DNA of 64,000 nt. Source: Pyrus communis. Taxonomy: Eukaryota > Streptophyta > Magnoliopsida > Rosales > Rosaceae. Below, in pieces: positions 59,803-64,000 of the stretch. The notes under the pieces were generated by a model. The model made no database searches, was not told the DNA's origin, and saw only the letters and a program-made list of their open reading frames with translations. The position numbers and the translations under genes were made by a program. Each line of letters begins with the position of its first letter. Within the stretch, counting starts at the first letter, position 1. Location of the stretch: positions 20,541,742-20,605,741 of the forward strand of contig NC_084811.1 in the NCBI RefSeq assembly GCF_963583255.1, read 5' to 3'.

Positions 59803-60519
59803 AAGTCATAAGGACAATAAAAACAAGGCTTTGTTCATACCGACACAAAGAGGAACTTGTTTTCCGCTTGGAAAATGATTCCGTCATTTTCTCTTTATGC
59901 GCTCTCTTTTTACCATTTGATTTATTTAATCTAACGGCTAGTAAAAAAAGTCAAATGATTTCTCTTTTACTTGTCTCCCATCTAGCACCATTGCCATAGT
60001 TAGGGCTTGGTTTGGCATGGTCATCATACCAAAAATTCCTACCAATTATCGTAACAAACTAGTAGATTTATCTACTTTTTCTTTTTGGGTCTCAAATCTC
60101 AAATTGTGTAAATAAATTTGGAAAATCTGTTGAATGGCACAAAATTTAGTCAATCTTCTAATGCCAAAATATCAGAGAATTGAGTGTTTCTCGTACAGTG
60201 TTGATGAAACAGGCCAATGCCATTCCCAGTTTTTAGTTATCAATAAAAAAACAACTGAAGAATTCGCAAACCCGATACAATCTCACTGAACCAAGCTCGA
60301 ATTTCAAACCTATGATGCACGCCATCAAGACAAACATAAATTATTGGCCTGTTGGACAGTTAGAACAGCCTCGGATGTCAACCAAACACCATCAATTGAT
60401 ACCTGCAGTTCTGTGATTGTTGTTCGCATCACAAGTCCACTATCCTTTAGAAACAATCTGACGAACCAAATCTTTCACCACCTTTAAAAAAAATGGATCC
60501 CAGGCATGGGCGAGTCGGC

Positions 60520-63500
60520 TCAAGTCTCATCTTCACCTTCTGAGAGCAAGCAATCTTGTATTTGTTCCCTGAAAGAAAACGCAATGGCTGAATTAAAAAT
60601 GACAGTAGCCCTTTCATTTCGATGTATTTCTCTTCAACTACACAACGGTATAAGGTAACTCATGCCACCATAAAAGACCAACTGAAGCTGATCAAATGTT
60701 TTGTACATGATCGCAGCACAGAAATATGCAGCCATTCAGCGCTAGACTGTCTAGATTACCCCCTCTCGAGAATGCCAACCCCATAAGTTTTCTGATAATC
60801 TTGAGATTTCTGTTTGAAGATTTGTGGTATAAGATGACAAAGAAATGATTAATTTTAAGTTCATTTAGTAGTAGTTTTCTTCTTTTCGAACTTAACCCAT
60901 TACATGCATGTGCATTAAACCCAGTATTGTCATAGCTTCTACGAAATAATGGAAATTGATTCATGCCATCAGCAAAGCATCAAATGATTTAATATACTAC
61001 TCTCACCTGAGGACACTGTAATGGTCAAGATCGTCATGCTTTGCTCGAGCAGCCAGCTGCCGAGGAAAAAGAGTAAAAAATTGATTTATTGATGAGGGGC
61101 CTTCAGGAAGTATCTGAAACTGGCAGCTTAAACAGCAGACAGAACTTGTTTTGTGGTCCTCAAAATTCTTCAAACTTAGCAAGTCAGATCGGCTGAGTGG
61201 GCTATTGCAGATAAAGCAGAATGACTCTGAGGAAAAAGATTCATTAGGTTTAAGGTTATATCTCTTCAGACGCCTTCGAGTTTCCAAAGAAACCTTCGAG
61301 TCATTTATCTCTTGAATTCCGTTAAAATGAAATGGGATAAGCTTTCCAGCAGTTCTCACAATTGTGCACTCTCGAGAAGGATTTTCTTCCTGGATAACAA
61401 AAGTCAATCAGACTTGCCCATTAAGATATGTTTGAACCAAACATCAAGGTATAACAGCTAGTTCAGAACCAAAGACGATTACTTGTGGAATAAGAGTATG
61501 TATGTCTTGCAGTAAGATATTTCTACAAAAAACATGTTTTGAAAAGTGTCACTTTAGTAACTGAAAAAAGAAATGTTTCACTATTTAGCCTTTAAAACGA
61601 ACCTTATCAACTTTTCCAGGGGAACTGGAGATACCGTTTACAAATCTTTCTTACTAAACAATGATTAACCCTTGCTTAATTGTGTACCCGCCCAAAATTG
61701 TTGAACAAAAACAATAATTGCTCTACAAGTGCATGCTAAACTCTACCAGTGAAGTTGTTCTTTCTAAAATCTCATGCCAAAGCCATTCTTTAATAAATAT
61801 CTTTGATCACACATAAATGATGAGAAAAACAGTGCCATTTGTACCTGCAAAAGTGTCACGAATGATGAGACCAAGCCGTTTATTCCAGTACTAGGACTTC
61901 TCATCAACTCCACAGTTTTTAGACTGCCCTGCCAAGGTGAGAGATCAGACACATAATTCAGTAAGGATAACAAAATTCTAACATAAGTTATACAGTTGCA
62001 TAAATTACAAACCCATCAAGGCGGCAAAGCATGGTCAGCTCTCGTGCAAGACAATCACGAAGAGGAAGTAACACTGGGATCTCCCACCTTGCATCAACAT
62101 ATTGTATATCAGCTGGTAAAGAATATCCTTGGCCCTGTTGAAAGAAAATATAAGTAAGATCAAAATACCTTCGAAGTTTTGGCATAACACTTCAACAAAA
62201 ACTAATATATAGCATTGATATAAACAGTCTTTCATTCCAAAAATCATCAACCTTCCTACTTTAGTCGGACAAAAAGCTGAGTCAAATGGAATTACAAAAG
62301 TTTAAACTATGAACACCGTTTGCATACAGGAATAAATTTACTAAATGTCACACAGCATAATCTATTATCCGAGTCTCTGAGACGATGTCTTGCTAGGTTA
62401 GTTGTGGCCATCTTGCCCACTTCATCTGTAATTTTTTTTTTTTTTTGTTTAATGCAATAAAATTAATTACCATTTCAGCTTAATTAAAAACTGTATTAAA
62501 ATCAACTATATTTTTCCAATTAAATAAAATTAAACGAATGGATAACCAGGTCAGGTGGCTTGTATAAATATTGTTTGAATGAATAAGAAATAGCAAATTA
62601 ATATATATTTTGAACACTAAAAATTATAGCTTCAACACCAGAACAGAAAAAATATTCTCAACGTATCAAAATATATGCAAAGCAATTGCATGAAGCACTA
62701 CATTGACCAGTATATTTCATTGATCTATGAACGGGATTACCAGTTATTGTTATTTTTGACGGGGACAGAACTAATTCTCAAATAAAATGTATTGAAGGGC
62801 AATGCATATATAAATTATATAATCCACAAGATTTATTATAAGTATCATGAATTCCTATAAGAATCCAATACATTGACCAGTGACAGTAGGAAATTTTATT
62901 TTCGAAGGAAATGCGCATCCAACTTAAGGCATAAAAAGCAAACCTTGACAGTGGCTGTAATAACATGGCAAGCGATCCTTGATATGCATGATCCGAGCAC
63001 AAGTCTGTTGTATCCCTTTTCAGAGGCAACCTTCAAAACAAAACAAAACATTCAGCATGAATTCAATACGATGCCCTTCACTGTATTTTTCAACTGAAAT
63101 TTATATAAAATTCACAACCTTTTGCAATGCCAACATCCGCATGTGAAGCAAAAGATCTTCTTTCCCAGTAGCATCTGGAACAGCTTCTAACAACTGATTT
63201 AATCTACCCCTTCCATCACCAGAATCTGAAGAGTATACACTTTCAATTGGTACAACATGCAGTTCTTTTGTTGGTGGAGCTAGGTCTTCCACGATCAATC
63301 TAATATCTTCAATTGCGTTTTCTACTTCACCAGACGGAACAGAATAAACAGAACTCTCATCAACAAATGCAACTCCAACCCCAAAAACTGGCAACGATCT
63401 ATCCCTACTTGCATCGAAATTCTTCTGTGCTTTATTATGCATCTCATGTACAAACTGCAAAGCAACCCTGGAACCCAAAATATACCAAATTTCAATAAAC

Positions 63501-64000
63501 CCGTAACGAAAAATATATCTTTCAAATTCTTAAAAGATTCATTTTATCGAAATCATCTCACGCACAAAATTCATAACACGCACATAAAATTCCACTCCTT
63601 TCGCATAATGGTATCCATATATTGATCAAATTAGTCGATTTTCTTACTACACGAAGCAAAACTACGATTAAAACAGAATCGATGAACGTTTAAGATTGAT
63701 CCAGATAGAGAAAGAGAAGGACCTGGAAGAAGGGCCACCGGAGAAGGCAACGAGGACATTGTCAGTAGGAGAAATCATGGCGTTGGAGGTGACAGCGAAC
63801 CTGAACTTCCCGAAGAGATTGCCGCGGAAGCAATCGGCACAGAAGCGCGCATCGTCGCCGCCGCCGTTGGTGTTGGAAGAGATGGGTTGATTGGCCTTGC
63901 ACTTGAGGCACAAATTACTGTTGCTGTTGTTGTTTCTAGTGTTTGTAGAAATTGATTTGTAATTGTTGTTGTCTTTGACATCTTCATCTTCTTCTTGTTG
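60520..64000 (-). CDS. CTU2: Cytoplasmic tRNA 2-thiolation protein 2 (5' end beyond window)
   Basis: Seven exons in sense order: >64000-63723, 63467-63119, 63030-62944, 62134-62013, 61923-61845, 61389-61007, 60568-60520. They give 448 codons in one frame; only the first codons are missing, since the frame is open at 64000. CTU2/NCS2 partners CTU1 to thiolate U34 of tRNA(Lys, Glu, Gln) in the cytosol. Seen: 'CLKCK' and 'FCADCF' zinc-type pairs, and 'VLVAFSGGPSSR', a PP-loop-like motif lacking the Lys-Asp of active CTU1-type SGGKDS. 'CFICNSP' and 'CCLSCQF' appear near the C-terminus, and the end reads 'EQIQDCLLSEGEDET'. The fifth-exon acceptor is the second of two AGs; the first gives a stop. 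ATG-started ORFs near 63987 are in the wrong frame. Confidence 0.92.

Larger units (their letters stand above)
56507..61683. repeat. Segmental duplication, copy 2 (blocks A'-B'-C'-D'-E')
   Basis: A' is about 56507-56905, B' about 58055-58450, C' about 58525-60110, D' about 60110-60765 and E' about 61480-61683. Copy 2 is longer because it holds a forward NLR fragment (57320-57995), a Mutator MITE (58861-59057), a hAT MITE (about 59459-59802) and the last CTU2 exons, which are missing between D and E in copy 1. E and E' share 'GCAGTAAGATATTTCTACAA' and 'AACCCTTGCTTAATTGT'. Confidence 0.75.

Noticed and set aside
63775..63987. 70-aa ORF starting MKMSKTTTI as the CTU2 N-terminus
   Set aside because: It is in a different frame from 'CLKCK' and 'VLVAFSGG'; the true frame is open to the window edge.

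Overview
The window is plant nuclear DNA. Genes have GT-AG introns, one GC-AG intron and one probable U12-type intron. Leaders are rich in GA/CT microsatellites. Intergenic DNA is AT-rich and full of LTR retrotransposons, hAT and Mutator-type MITEs and tRNA-derived SINEs. Retroelement families and gene order suggest a woody rosid, probably Rosaceae of the apple/pear type; that placement is inference. No organelle, bacterial or viral gene block and no CRISPR array was seen.

Layout. 0.5-2.0 kb: an intronless plant gene of unknown function with one membrane segment (+). 2-18 kb: a transposon-rich gap holding SINEs, a Cassandra-type solo LTR carrying a 5S-rRNA-like promoter, a 2.16-kb solo LTR with intact target duplication, copia fragments in opposite orientations, a Mutator-type MITE and a cluster of three antisense SINE copies. 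18-20.4 kb: a PIG3-type quinone oxidoreductase (+) with a 5'UTR intron containing two MITEs. 21.0-29.9 kb: a villin of the VLN2/VLN3 type (-), rebuilt here as 23 coding exons (967 aa), with a 2.5-kb leader intron. 33.2-43.0 kb: a nested transposon stack, with a copia element (-) split by a hAT transposase gene (+) that is itself split by a long-TIR MITE. 43-50.3 kb: repeats, including a 103-bp GA tract. 50.3-53.7 kb: a divergent pair, a DTW-domain tRNA acp3U transferase (-) and the N-terminal glutamine amidohydrolase NTAQ1 (+), sharing a 210-bp promoter. 54-61.7 kb: a tandem segmental duplication with broken NLR fragments, two of them forming an inverted repeat, and a stray copy of the last exon of CTU2. 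60.5-64.0 kb: CTU2 (-), the cytosolic tRNA 2-thiolation partner, whose first codons lie beyond the window edge.

How the genes relate. Villin, DTWD and NTAQ1 follow one another here as, from memory, VLN2, a DTW gene and NTAQ1 do on Arabidopsis chromosome 2 (At2g41740-41760), but about 17 kb of transposons has been inserted between the first two. Two tRNA-modification genes (DTWD, CTU2) lie within 14 kb of each other; nothing in the sequence ties them into one regulated unit. The most unusual region is 54-62 kb, where a duplication has placed inverted NLR coiled-coil fragments downstream of CTU2. It could yield hairpin RNA and an alternative CTU2 terminal exon; both ideas are untested.
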